Positions 25,010-32,449 of a DNA stretch of 33,686 nucleotides are shown here, piece after piece; the first letter of the stretch is position 1, and every line of letters starts with the position of its first letter. The position numbers and the translations under genes were made by a program. Below the pieces are notes generated by a model, which made no database searches, was not told the origin of the DNA, and saw only the letters and a program-made list of their open reading frames with translations. Source of the DNA: an uncultured Clostridia bacterium (GTDB lineage Bacteria; Bacillota; Clostridia; Oscillospirales; Acutalibacteraceae); contig CAMMRL010000029.1 of assembly GCA_946499275.1 (NCBI GenBank), positions 1 through 33,686 on the forward strand, read 5' to 3'.

Positions 25010-25453
25010 ATGGCAATCAACCGGATTCATGATTTTATCCGTGTGGATAAGCAAGAAATCTCCCGTCTTTTCCGCCGGATCAACGCGGAAAGCGTCCTGT
25101 GCCATGGCGACATGATCTACAGCAATACCCTAATTGCGGGAAATAAGCCTTACTTTATTGATTTTGAATTCGTACATGCAGGCAGCCCCTATCAGGATAT
25201 CGGCAAATTTTTTCGGACAAAAGCGCCGGAAATCCAGTCTCTTATCGACTGTTCCCTATACGCCGCCTTTGCCGATGGGTATAATGCAGCCGCCTCTTCC
25301 CCGTTGCCGGTAGATTGGCTGAGACTAGCGCATTTATGCGATATCGAAGCCCTGCTGTGCCTGATAAACCGTGACAGCGCCCCTGCGGAATGGATAGCGG
25401 ATGTCGAGTATGACATTCAGCGTTCGTTACGCGAAGGGCATCCGGCGCCCTGA
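25010..25453 (+). CDS. Truncated aminoglycoside/choline kinase-like protein (C-lobe only)
   Basis: 147 aa. The catalytic loop LCHGDMIYSNTLIAGNK (H32, D34, N39) and the magnesium-binding IDFEFVHAGSPYQDIGKFF (D51) are those of the APH / choline kinase phosphotransferase fold. The family N-lobe with the nucleotide-binding lysine, normally 120-150 residues, is absent: only about 30 residues precede the HGD motif. An excellent RBS (TAGGAGG) precedes ATG 25010, so the short form appears to be translated, with a near-consensus promoter upstream. It could be a degraded gene given a new start, or a C-lobe protein with another role. Substrate unknown. Confidence 0.75.
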   Translation: MAINRIHDFIRVDKQEISRLFRRINAESVLCHGDMIYSNTLIAGNKPYFIDFEFVHAGSPYQDIGKFFRTKAPEIQSLIDCSLYAAFADGYNAAASSPLPVDWLRLAHLCDIEALLCLINRDSAPAEWIADVEYDIQRSLREGHPAP

Positions 25454-25480
25454 ATATAGAAAACGTTTCCCCGGCCAGGT

Positions 25481-25510
25481 CTGCGGCGATAACCACACCG
25501 CAGGCTTTTT
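25481..25510 (+). terminator. Probable terminator after the kinase-like gene
   Basis: CTGCGG (25481-25486) pairs with CCGCAG (25498-25503), followed by GCTTTTT. The stem is only 6 bp, so strength is modest. Confidence 0.5.
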
Positions 25511-25624
25511 GCCGTCTTCATTCCGGTCAGTCCCTTCCTTCCCCTGCCAATCCACAAGGCAACTGAGGTAAAACCAAGCCCTGCGAAAACGGGTATACTC
25601 TTACTTGCAAGGAGGTGAACGGCC

Positions 25625-26521
25625 ATGTATGAATGGAATCACGCGGTTCAAAAAATGATCGACTGGGTTGAAGACCATATCCGGGAAAGCCCCACGCTGG
25701 ACGATCTGGCGCGGTTTATGCATTACTCGAAATTCTACTGTTCCCGCCAGTTTCATTATACGACGGGGACCACTCTGCGGCAGTATATCGCCGGGAGGCG
25801 GCTGTATGGGGCGACAATCCAGGTGAGGGATACGCAACGGTCGATCCTCGATATTGCATTGGAATACGGGTATTCGTCACAGAGCTCCCTGACGAGGGCG
25901 TTCCAGTATACGTATGGATGTACACCAGCGGCATACCGAAAAAATCCGGTTCCGATTCCCCTGCCCATACGGAAAGCCGTCCTCCATCCTTCATATTATA
26001 TTGTAAAAGGGGCTGTCATTATGAGCGAAACCATTTTGACCAACCCGCAAGTCTGGGTAGAGTACATCCCGGCTCACAAATTCATTGGCTTGTACGATAT
26101 CAACGCAAGGGGCTATTGGGACCTGGAAAGCCGTTCTGACTTTGACCAGATCGAAGGCTTGCTGGATAGTCTCATCCCGGTTCAGCATCCCGTCGTCTGG
26201 TCCCATCATGCGGGCTGGTACTACCAGGATGGGAAAAAAGGCTACTTTTACGGCGCCGGCGTACCCGCCGACTACAAGGGAAATCTCCCTGAAGGGTTTG
26301 AAATGCGGGATATCCCGGAAAGTTACTACCTGGTATTCGGCCATCCGAAATACGACTATGCCAATAACGGCAAAGTGATGCAACGCGTGGAGGATCTTGC
26401 ATGGAATTTTGATCCCCGGTCGATGGGGTATGAATGGAACGAAACGGTTTGCCAGGATTACCAGAGACATATGTGGAACGACCGGGGCTACCAGGTTTTA
26501 AGGCCAATTAAGAAGCCGTAA
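25625..26521 (+). CDS. AraC-family regulator with GyrI-like effector domain
   Basis: 298 aa. Residues ~8-106 are an AraC double helix-turn-helix (SPTLDDLARFMHYSKFYCSRQFHYTTG and SILDIALEYGYSSQSSLTRAFQYTYGCTPAAYRKNP). From about residue 133 comes a GyrI-like small-molecule binding domain (NPQVWVEYIPAHKFIGLYDINARGYWDL to QDYQRHMWNDRGYQVLRPIKK). This architecture belongs to multidrug- or stress-responsive activators. The start has a full AAGGAGGTGA site. A second possible start inside (ATG 26021, after AAAGGGG) would yield the effector domain alone. A TATACT at 25594-25599 may be the -10, but no good -35 is seen. Its target genes are not evident. Confidence 0.9.
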   Translation: MYEWNHAVQKMIDWVEDHIRESPTLDDLARFMHYSKFYCSRQFHYTTGTTLRQYIAGRRLYGATIQVRDTQRSILDIALEYGYSSQSSLTRAFQYTYGCTPAAYRKNPVPIPLPIRKAVLHPSYYIVKGAVIMSETILTNPQVWVEYIPAHKFIGLYDINARGYWDLESRSDFDQIEGLLDSLIPVQHPVVWSHHAGWYYQDGKKGYFYGAGVPADYKGNLPEGFEMRDIPESYYLVFGHPKYDYANNGKVMQRVEDLAWNFDPRSMGYEWNETVCQDYQRHMWNDRGYQVLRPIKKP

Positions 26522-26546
26522 ACGTAAACCACTCTTTTCCTCTTTA

Positions 26547-26578
26547 AAAAGCCGCCGGAAGGAATTCCGGCGGCTTTT
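26547..26578. terminator. Bidirectional terminator between convergent genes
   Basis: A perfect 14-bp stem (26547-26560 AAAAGCCGCCGGAA with 26565-26578), loop GGAA, flanked by A and T runs. It separates the plus-strand AraC gene from the minus-strand ogt gene. Confidence 0.9.
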
Positions 26579-26655
26579 CCCATGCTGTCCTCTGCTTTTT
26601 CAAAGCCGATGATAATCCAGCCAACACGAGGATTTTTCTTTTTGACCGCGTCGGG

Positions 26656-27189
26656 CTACAAGGCCGTCCCTTTTTGGGGTATAAACAGCCTTGTTCGACT
26701 CACGTTTTCCAGTTTGAGCAGCGCGGCTTTCTTGTCAATGCCGCCCGCATACCCCGTCAGGCTTCCGTTGTTCCCTACCACCCGGTGGCAGGGTACGATA
26801 ATCGAAATGGGATTATGCCCTACCGCGCCGCCTACCGCCTGGGCGGAGATGGTTTCCACGCCTCTTTTTTGGGCAAGGACGCGGGCGATTTCCCCATACG
26901 TGATCACCTGTCCATAGGGAATTTGTTTTAGGATTTCCCATACAGCCAACCGAAAAGGCGACGCTTTCATAGATAACGGCGGTGTAAAGGGCGGGGCTTC
27001 CCCGCCGAAATATATGTCTAGCCATTGTATCGTCTGCCGGAATATTGGCAGATTTTTTTCTTCATGATCATGCAGCAATGTATCGGCAAAGTATTTTTGC
27101 CCCACGAACCATAAGCCGGTCAGGCTTTCCCCGTCGCTTGCCAATAGAATCCCGCCCAGCGGCGATTGGTATTCCGCCGTATATTGCAT
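26656..27189 (-). CDS. ogt: Methylated-DNA--[protein]-cysteine S-methyltransferase
   Basis: 177 aa. The active-site motif IVPCHRVVGNNGSLTGYAGG is intact, with the methyl-accepting Cys134. The helix-turn-helix that flips out the damaged base is PYGQVITYGEIARVL. It repairs O6-alkylguanine in a single-turnover reaction. The N-terminal domain (YQSPLGGILLASDGESLTGLWF) is typical of Ogt. The start ATG 27189 has GGAGTGAG about 8 nt upstream. It is a single gene, convergent with the AraC/GyrI regulator. Confidence 0.95.
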   Translation of the reverse strand: MQYTAEYQSPLGGILLASDGESLTGLWFVGQKYFADTLLHDHEEKNLPIFRQTIQWLDIYFGGEAPPFTPPLSMKASPFRLAVWEILKQIPYGQVITYGEIARVLAQKRGVETISAQAVGGAVGHNPISIIVPCHRVVGNNGSLTGYAGGIDKKAALLKLENVSRTRLFIPQKGTAL

Positions 27190-27208
27190 AGCTTTCTCAC
27201 TCCATATT

Positions 27209-27682
27209 CTAAAATCCTGTTGCCAACATTTTGCAAGGTCTGGTGGTACAGCGGCATAATATGGCCCCGAACTCGATACAGGCCGCCCTCTCCGTCTCAT
27301 CGGATGATCGGGCGCCGCGCCATCCCGTTTGCCCTATATGTTTTATAGGCCCCAACGCTATATTACCATGCCTGTTAACGAATCCATCATCAGAAAATGA
27401 AGCACAGCGTAGTCCGCAAACCGTATCCCGTGGATAGGGTCCTATTGGATTCGTCCCGGTTTTAGGATAACATGCAAAGGCTAAGGATACAATAAGCCAT
27501 GCTGAAAGTAATGGCGTGATCAAATTGACTATTTTCCTTGCATACAGGTACAATGGGATGACGTATCCGACAAGTAAGGGGATGAGGAAAAACACGGCAA
27601 TGGAAATGCGGCATAAAACCGCTGCGCTATTGACCCGATAAAATCCACGTGATACAATGACAAAAGGTATTGTATGCCGCAA
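27209..27682 (-). CDS. Possible decayed membrane protein
   Basis: On the minus strand an open frame contains two strongly hydrophobic stretches (ISIAVFFLIPLLVGYVIPLYLYA and LITPLLSAWLIVSLAFACYP, about 27470-27640), followed by a hydrophilic tail unlike a normal protein. No ATG or proper ribosome site precedes it; the earliest plausible start is TTG 27682. The two membrane segments look too regular for chance, so it may be a small membrane protein or the remnant of one, overlapped by the promoters of the next gene. Otherwise this ~570-bp gap holds no gene. Confidence 0.25.
   Translation of the reverse strand: MRHTIPFVIVSRGFYRVNSAAVLCRISIAVFFLIPLLVGYVIPLYLYARKIVNLITPLLSAWLIVSLAFACYPKTGTNPIGPYPRDTVCGLRCASFSDDGFVNRHGNIALGPIKHIGQTGWRGARSSDETERAACIEFGAILCRCTTRPCKMLATGF
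27525..27554 (+). promoter_or_regulatory. Upstream promoter of the surface-protein gene (P1)
   Basis: -35 TTGACT (27525-27530), 18-bp spacer, -10 TACAAT (27549-27554), about 200 bp before the start codon of the surface protein. Confidence 0.5.
27630..27658 (+). promoter_or_regulatory. Downstream promoter of the surface-protein gene (P2)
   Basis: -35 TTGACC (27630-27635), 17-bp spacer, -10 TACAAT (27653-27658). Start point near 27665, leader about 90 nt. Confidence 0.65.
27652..27675. repeat. Operator-like palindrome overlapping the P2 -10 box
   Basis: ATACAAT (27652-27658) and ATTGTAT (27669-27675), separated by 10 bp. The left half coincides with the -10 box and the right half lies just after the expected start point, so a bound dimer would block P2. 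Confidence 0.5.
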
Positions 27683-27686
27683 CGCA

Positions 27687-27734
27687 GTGCCTTGGCCGCG
27701 TTCTCCGGCTGATGGCCGGGACAAGCCCAGGCAC
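27687..27734 (+). promoter_or_regulatory. Structured leader hairpin before the surface-protein RBS
   Basis: GTGCCT-GG (27687-27695, one mismatch) pairs with CC-AGGCAC (27726-27734) and encloses a second hairpin CCGGC/GCCGG (27705-27709 with 27715-27719). It ends shortly before the TTGGAGG ribosome site. I could not match it to a known riboswitch class; the c-di-GMP-I pattern was considered and does not fit. Confidence 0.4.
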
Positions 27735-27755
27735 CGGAAGATTGGAGGTTTTTCC

Positions 27756-29732
27756 ATGAACAAACAGAAAGGACTCGCCGCTATTCTGGCCGCTTTTATG
27801 GCGTTTTCTGTAGTGCCGTCCATGGCCTTTGCCCAGGACGGGGATGTGGCGCAGATCGGCGGGACATTCTATCCGTCCTTGCAGGAGGCCGTGGACGCGG
27901 TTCCTGCGGATGGAACAGAAACAACCGTCACCCTGCTGGACAACATCGTCATGTCCACGGACGATATCGTCACCATCCCGTCCGGGCGGAACATCCGCTT
28001 GGACATGGCCAAAAAATCCATCACGGTGGAATCGGATTTTGAAGGCCGTCCCATTGTCAACGAAGGCACGCTCACTGTCACCGGGAACGGTACCATCGAT
28101 TCCGAGATGTCGGCGGACGGCGGGTTCGGCGCGATCAATAACAAAGGCACGCTAACGATTGAAAACGGCACATACCGCGGGGCCATATACGCCAGCGGTT
28201 CCTGTATTCGCAACACCGGCAGCGACGCCATGCTGACGGTAAAGGACGGCACGTTTGAAAAGGCCACCTGCGCCATTTATAATGAAGGTACAGCTGTTTT
28301 GAACGGAGGCACCTATACCGGAGAAACCTGCAGCTCCTGTAACAGCCAGATCTGGTCCTACACCATCCGCAACGTGACGGAGGCTTCCAAGATGACGATC
28401 AACGGCGGTACTTATACCGGCGTGCAAGGGGCGGTTTCCGCGTCCATCGGCTACCTGGAAGTAAACGGAGGCACCTTCAAGACCGTGAAATGCGTAAACA
28501 ACCCGAAGCATACCGCGACCTTCTACGCCCTTTACGCCGCGGGCGAAGTCGGCAAAGTGAAGTGCGTTATCAACGACGGCACCTTTATTACCGAAGGCTC
28601 CTACACCGCCGTACTCATCGGCAACGATAACGACGGAGGCATCCACGAGCAGGCGACGGGTATTATCAACGGCGGTACGTTCATCGCGCCGGAAGGTGTA
28701 CCCGCGCTGAAAGGTGCGGAGAAGACTGGTGATCCCCAGATCTACGGCGGGACATTCAGCACCTCGGTGGTAAAATATGCCGCGGACGAGGTTCAATATG
28801 AACTCCAGGGCGACGGCACCTATTCCTATTACAAAACGCTGGACGCGGCGATGGAACATGCGGGAGACGGCGCCACCATCCTCCCCACGGACAAAGATAG
28901 CTCTGGCAACACCGTTACGGTAAAGTTCGACTATAACAACGGCGACGACAGCACGGTTGTTTCGGTGAACGCGGCCGGCGGCAAAATTACGTTGCCTGTA
29001 ATTACCCGCGAAGGCTTTGCTCTCGCCGGATGGAGCGATGGGACGGCGGTGCATACGGCGGGTGTAGAAGTTTCCGTAACCAGCGGTTCCTCCTTTACCG
29101 CCGTGTGGAACGTCCTGGTTTCCGGCGTTACGCTGGACAAATCCGAGCTGACCTTGAAGGAAAACGAAAAAGCGACCCTGACGGCGACGATATCCCCCGC
29201 CGATGCGGCCGACAAAACCGTTTCCTGGTCGTCCGATGACGAGACGGTCGCTAAAGTGGACGCCAACGGAGGAATCACCGCTATCGGTGCCGGGACGGCT
29301 ACAATAACAGTGAACGCTTCCAACGGCAAATCCGCCGCCTGCAAAGTCACCATTACCCACAGCGCCGTAAAAACGCCCGCGAAAGCGCCTACAGCAACCG
29401 AAGACGGCAACATCGATTTCTGGTATTGCGCGGAGTGCGGGAGATATTTCAGCGATGAGATGTTGACAAAGGAAATCAAGAAAGAAGACACCGTGATCCT
29501 GGCAACGGGGACAACCACTAGCTCCACCTCCGAACCGAGCAAAACGACCTCCTCGGGGCCGAGCCAGGCAACCACCAGTACTGTGGAAACGGCCACGACC
29601 ACCATTTCCACACCGGAAACCGGCGAAAGCACGAATTCCATGATTTGGACGGTGCTACTGGTACTGGCTGGCGGCGGCTTGTTCGGGACGGCGCTATTTG
29701 CCAAAAAATCCGGGCTGGCCCGCCGGAAATAA
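27756..29732 (+). CDS. Sortase-type surface protein: beta-helix, InlB-like repeat, Big_2 domain
   Basis: 658 aa. Signal peptide to AFA|QD (A26). Residues ~35-380 are repeated short turns (NKGTLTIENGTY, GTAVLNGGTYTG, MTINGGTYTG, LEVNGGTFKT, IINGGTFIAP) of a right-handed beta-helix. Next come an InlB/Listeria-Bacteroides-type repeat (~389-452, VKFDYNNGDD to GWSDG), a Big_2 bacterial Ig-like domain (~454-535), a small CxxC element (FWYCAECGRYF, ~555-565) and a Thr/Ser stalk. The C-terminus has TPETG (619-623), a membrane helix (~629-649) and an RRK tail, a sortase signal with T in place of L in LPxTG. It should be wall-anchored and exposed, an adhesin or glycan-binding protein. RBS GGAGG precedes ATG 27756. 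Confidence 0.9.
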   Translation: MNKQKGLAAILAAFMAFSVVPSMAFAQDGDVAQIGGTFYPSLQEAVDAVPADGTETTVTLLDNIVMSTDDIVTIPSGRNIRLDMAKKSITVESDFEGRPIVNEGTLTVTGNGTIDSEMSADGGFGAINNKGTLTIENGTYRGAIYASGSCIRNTGSDAMLTVKDGTFEKATCAIYNEGTAVLNGGTYTGETCSSCNSQIWSYTIRNVTEASKMTINGGTYTGVQGAVSASIGYLEVNGGTFKTVKCVNNPKHTATFYALYAAGEVGKVKCVINDGTFITEGSYTAVLIGNDNDGGIHEQATGIINGGTFIAPEGVPALKGAEKTGDPQIYGGTFSTSVVKYAADEVQYELQGDGTYSYYKTLDAAMEHAGDGATILPTDKDSSGNTVTVKFDYNNGDDSTVVSVNAAGGKITLPVITREGFALAGWSDGTAVHTAGVEVSVTSGSSFTAVWNVLVSGVTLDKSELTLKENEKATLTATISPADAADKTVSWSSDDETVAKVDANGGITAIGAGTATITVNASNGKSAACKVTITHSAVKTPAKAPTATEDGNIDFWYCAECGRYFSDEMLTKEIKKEDTVILATGTTTSSTSEPSKTTSSGPSQATTSTVETATTTISTPETGESTNSMIWTVLLVLAGGGLFGTALFAKKSGLARRK

Positions 29733-29753
29733 GCAAGGGTTTTTCACTATTAG

Positions 29754-29794
29754 AAAAAGAAGCCGGCCGCCGAAAGGCGGTCGACTTCTTTTCC
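29754..29794 (+). terminator. Terminator of the surface-protein gene
   Basis: AAAAAGAAG and CTTCTTTT ends flank a stem CCGCC-GAAA-GGCGG with one G-T pair and one mismatch, followed by CCTTTTT. It lies 22 bp after the stop. Confidence 0.8.
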
Positions 29795-29809
29795 TTTTTA
29801 TGGTACAAT
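29781..29809 (+). promoter_or_regulatory. Promoter of the DUF3783-manA-glucokinase operon
   Basis: -35 TCGACT (29781-29786), 17-bp spacer, -10 TACAAT (29804-29809). The -35 lies in the 3' arm of the preceding terminator, the same arrangement as at 24884. Confidence 0.6.
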
Positions 29810-29872
29810 GGCAATAGCAGAATAACAGCCGGCCATCGAAAGTATGGCTTGCCATAAGACGGAGGATACGGT

Positions 29873-30289
29873 ATGAAAGCACGTATGACGTACAAACCGG
29901 CGGAACGAGTACTGACTTTTGCCGTGGAGGAAACGGCGCAGCCGCTTCTGACTGCTGTGTTACAGCAATTATCCATAGAGGAACGCCGTGTGTCGCCGGA
30001 AGAAATAAACCAGGACGTCGGGTATCTAGCGGGCTTTCCCGGCTTTGTGAAAAAAGAGACGGACAGGCCGCTCCCTCCGCTTGGCGGGGAAGCGGAGGGA
30101 GGCGTATTGTGCATGTGCGGCCTGACCGGCGTGCGCATGAACGCCCTACTCAAGGCGCTGCGGGAAAACGGCGCATCAATTTCCCTCAAAGCAACGGTAA
30201 CACCCACCAATCAGCACTGGACCTTCCGCCGACTTGTGGAGGAACTGCGCAAGGAACACGACGCCCTGGCCGGCAGGACCAAGGCATAA
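29873..30289 (+). CDS. DUF3783 family protein
   Basis: 138 aa, recognised as a DUF3783-type protein. The conserved core is GGVLCMCGLTGVRMNALLKALRENGASISLKATVTPTNQHWTFRRLVEELRKEH (about 76-130). Function is unknown; it is common in anaerobic Clostridia. It is small, soluble and without signal peptide. RBS GGAGGATACGGT precedes the ATG. First gene of an operon with mannose-6-phosphate isomerase (48 bp downstream) and a glucokinase-type gene. Confidence 0.85.
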   Translation: MKARMTYKPAERVLTFAVEETAQPLLTAVLQQLSIEERRVSPEEINQDVGYLAGFPGFVKKETDRPLPPLGGEAEGGVLCMCGLTGVRMNALLKALRENGASISLKATVTPTNQHWTFRRLVEELRKEHDALAGRTKA

Positions 30290-30337
30290 ACGCAAACCGG
30301 GCCGGCGTACTGCCCCCATTGGAAGGAGTAAAGGAAT

Positions 30338-31318
30338 ATGCGGTATCCATTGCGATTATCCCCGGTCTTCAAGGATTACCTTTGGGGCGGCGAAAGGCTG
30401 AAAACCGAATATCACAAGCAGACGGACCAATCTCCCCTAGCTGAAAGCTGGGAACTGTCCTGCCATCCGGATGGAACCAGCCGGGTGCTCAACGGCCCCC
30501 TGCAGGGTTATACCCTTTCCGAAGTGGTGGCACAGCATCCGACATACGTTGCAGCGGATTTTTCCCCGGCGGACGAATTCCCGCTGCTCATCAAATTGAT
30601 CGATGCGAAAGACCGGCTTTCCATCCAGGTGCATCCGGACGACGAGTACGCCCGCCGGGTGGAACACGCGGCAGGGAAAACCGAAATGTGGTACATTGTG
30701 GACTGCGACCCCGGCGCCACCCTGATTTACGGGTTCAAGCAGCCGCTTACCAAGCAAGAGCTTCGGGAGCGGATCGAAACCAATACCCTGATGGACGTAG
30801 TTAATGAAGTCCCCGTCCACAAAGGCGATGTTTTTTTTATCAAGGCGACGACCCTGCACGCCATTGGCAAAGGGATACTGATTGCCGAAATCCAACAGAA
30901 CAGCAACGTCACCTATCGGGTGTACGACTACGGGCGGAAAGGCGCGGACGGGAAGCCCCGGCCCCTCCACATTGAAAAAGCAGTGGAAGTGGTCAACCGG
31001 CAGCCCACCCCTCTTCCGGCCGATCCCCACCCCGTCACCCGGCGGGAAGGGGCGGAGGAAACCCTGCTGCAGGCCTGCCGCTATTTCACCGTCCGACATG
31101 TCCGCACCGGGGAAAATAGCGCTGGTTCCGCTGGCGTCTCCGCCTTTTCGGTGGGCGTGGAAAGCTTCCAGCATCTGCTGTTCCTGGATGGGCAAGGCAC
31201 GCTCGACTGGGGCGAGGAAGCCCTGCCCCTGCAAAAAGGGGACAGTCTGTTCCTCCCCGCGGGGCTGGGCAATTATCGGGTCAGAGGACAGACGGAATTT
31301 CTTTTAACCACACTATAA
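30338..31318 (+). CDS. manA: Mannose-6-phosphate isomerase, class I
   Basis: 326 aa, the short bacterial type I enzyme that interconverts mannose-6-P and fructose-6-P. The zinc ligands are visible: Q97 and H99 in LSIQVHPDDEYA, E116 in KTEMWYI and H174 in ATTLHAIGKG. The Arg-containing EIQQNSNVTYRVYDYGR follows. The C-terminal cupin part is complete. AAGGAG lies upstream of the ATG. It sits between a DUF3783 gene and a ROK kinase gene, consistent with feeding hexose phosphates into glycolysis. Confidence 0.95.
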   Translation: MRYPLRLSPVFKDYLWGGERLKTEYHKQTDQSPLAESWELSCHPDGTSRVLNGPLQGYTLSEVVAQHPTYVAADFSPADEFPLLIKLIDAKDRLSIQVHPDDEYARRVEHAAGKTEMWYIVDCDPGATLIYGFKQPLTKQELRERIETNTLMDVVNEVPVHKGDVFFIKATTLHAIGKGILIAEIQQNSNVTYRVYDYGRKGADGKPRPLHIEKAVEVVNRQPTPLPADPHPVTRREGAEETLLQACRYFTVRHVRTGENSAGSAGVSAFSVGVESFQHLLFLDGQGTLDWGEEALPLQKGDSLFLPAGLGNYRVRGQTEFLLTTL

Positions 31319-31364
31319 AGCAATCCCTATAACTTTAAGTAACCGAACGAAAGGAGCTCTTCCT

Positions 31365-32333
31365 ATGCGCTATTATCTTGGTATTGATCTGGGCGGCACC
31401 AATATCGCCGCCGCCGTGCTGGACGAAAGCTACCGCATCGTCGCCAGCGCTTCCAAAAAAACGGCCTGCCCCCGCCCCGCGGAAGCGATTATGGACGACA
31501 TGGCCGAAACCGCGCGGGAAGCCGCGCAAAAGGCGGGGATCCGCCTGGAAGAGGTGGAATATATCGGCGTCGGATGCCCGGGGAGCGTCAACCCCGATAC
31601 AGGCGTGGTGCAATACGCCAATAACCTTGACTTTTACGGCGTGCCGATGGGCGAATACCTATCCCGCCGTCTCGGCCGGCCGATCCGGATCGAAAACGAC
31701 GCCAACGCCGCGGCATATGGCGAATTCCTCGCCGGCGCCGGGGCTGGCAGCAAAGAAATTCACAATTTCGTCGCCATTACGTTGGGCACCGGCGTCGGGG
31801 GCGGTCTCATCCTCGGCGGACGGATATACAGCGGCGGCAACCATGCGGGTGGGGAGCTCGGCCATATGGTCATCCAGGCGGGCGGGCGTCCCTGCACCTG
31901 TGGACGCAGGGGGTGCTGGGAAGCGTACGCTTCCGCCACCGGCCTGATCGAATCCACCAAAGAAGCCATGCGCACCAACCCGGCATCACAGCTTTGGAAA
32001 TTGGCGGAGGGCGAACTGGGCAACGTCAATGGGCGCACCGCTTTTGACGGGATGCGCGCAGGCGACGAAACCGGGCGGCAGGTGGTGCGCGAATATATCG
32101 AGGCGCTGGCCACCGGGCTGACCAATATCATCAATATTTTTCAGCCGGACCTGATTTCCCTGGCAGGCGGCATCAGCAAAGAGGGAGATACGTTGCTCAC
32201 CCCTTTGAAAGAGATCGTCGACCGGGAGGATTATGCGCGGTTCGGTTCCCACGGGGCTCATCTGACCATCGCAAAGCTTGGAAACGACGCGGGGGTCATC
32301 GGCGCGGCGCTTCTGGGGGTCGCGAAGGAATAA
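31365..32333 (+). CDS. glk: ROK-family glucokinase
   Basis: 322 aa with both hallmarks of a catalytic ROK kinase: the phosphate-binding DLGGTNIAAAV (8-18) and the zinc motif CTCGRRGCWE (C177, C179, C184). The sugar site is supported by ENDANAAAYGEF (base Asp) and GELGHM. It phosphorylates glucose, or a related hexose such as mannose, at C6. RBS AAAGGAG precedes the ATG. Last gene of the DUF3783-manA operon. Glucose preference is inferred from overall similarity; the manA neighbour would also fit a mannose or fructose kinase. Confidence 0.9.
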   Translation: MRYYLGIDLGGTNIAAAVLDESYRIVASASKKTACPRPAEAIMDDMAETAREAAQKAGIRLEEVEYIGVGCPGSVNPDTGVVQYANNLDFYGVPMGEYLSRRLGRPIRIENDANAAAYGEFLAGAGAGSKEIHNFVAITLGTGVGGGLILGGRIYSGGNHAGGELGHMVIQAGGRPCTCGRRGCWEAYASATGLIESTKEAMRTNPASQLWKLAEGELGNVNGRTAFDGMRAGDETGRQVVREYIEALATGLTNIINIFQPDLISLAGGISKEGDTLLTPLKEIVDREDYARFGSHGAHLTIAKLGNDAGVIGAALLGVAKE

Positions 32334-32388
32334 GCAGCCTTTTTCCGGCACAAGGAATCCTTCTCCCCCTTTATCCTGGAAAGCCAAC

Positions 32389-32410
32389 GCCCCCCAAAAA
32401 GGGCGGGGGC
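32389..32410. terminator. Weak hairpin between convergent glucokinase and CarD-like genes
   Basis: GCCCCC (32389-32394) pairs with GGGGGC (32405-32410). No run of Ts follows on either strand. It is the only stem seen in the 116-bp gap, so it may serve as a poor terminator. Confidence 0.35.
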
Positions 32411-32449
32411 CTTGTGTTGCCATATTTTGGTGAGACGTCTGACGGGCTG

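Noticed and set aside
27660-27755. Possible c-di-GMP-I riboswitch in the surface-protein leader
   Set aside because: GCAACGCAGTGCC and GGCTGATGGCCGGG resemble parts of the consensus, but the GGCAAACC strand, the tetraloop arm and the closing pairing are missing.
28100-28800. Regular GGTACN-type periodicity in the surface-protein gene, checked as a CRISPR or tandem repeat
   Set aside because: The period reflects NGGTF/Y turns of the beta-helix at protein level; the DNA units differ in sequence and length, and there is no repeat-spacer structure.
28152-29360. Minus-strand frame of 402 codons opposite the surface-protein gene
   Set aside because: Its Gly/Val/Arg-rich product mirrors the repeats of the real gene and has no start signals.
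31659-31865. Frames on the minus strand within the glucokinase gene
   Set aside because: Short shadows of a clearly functional ROK kinase, without ribosome sites.
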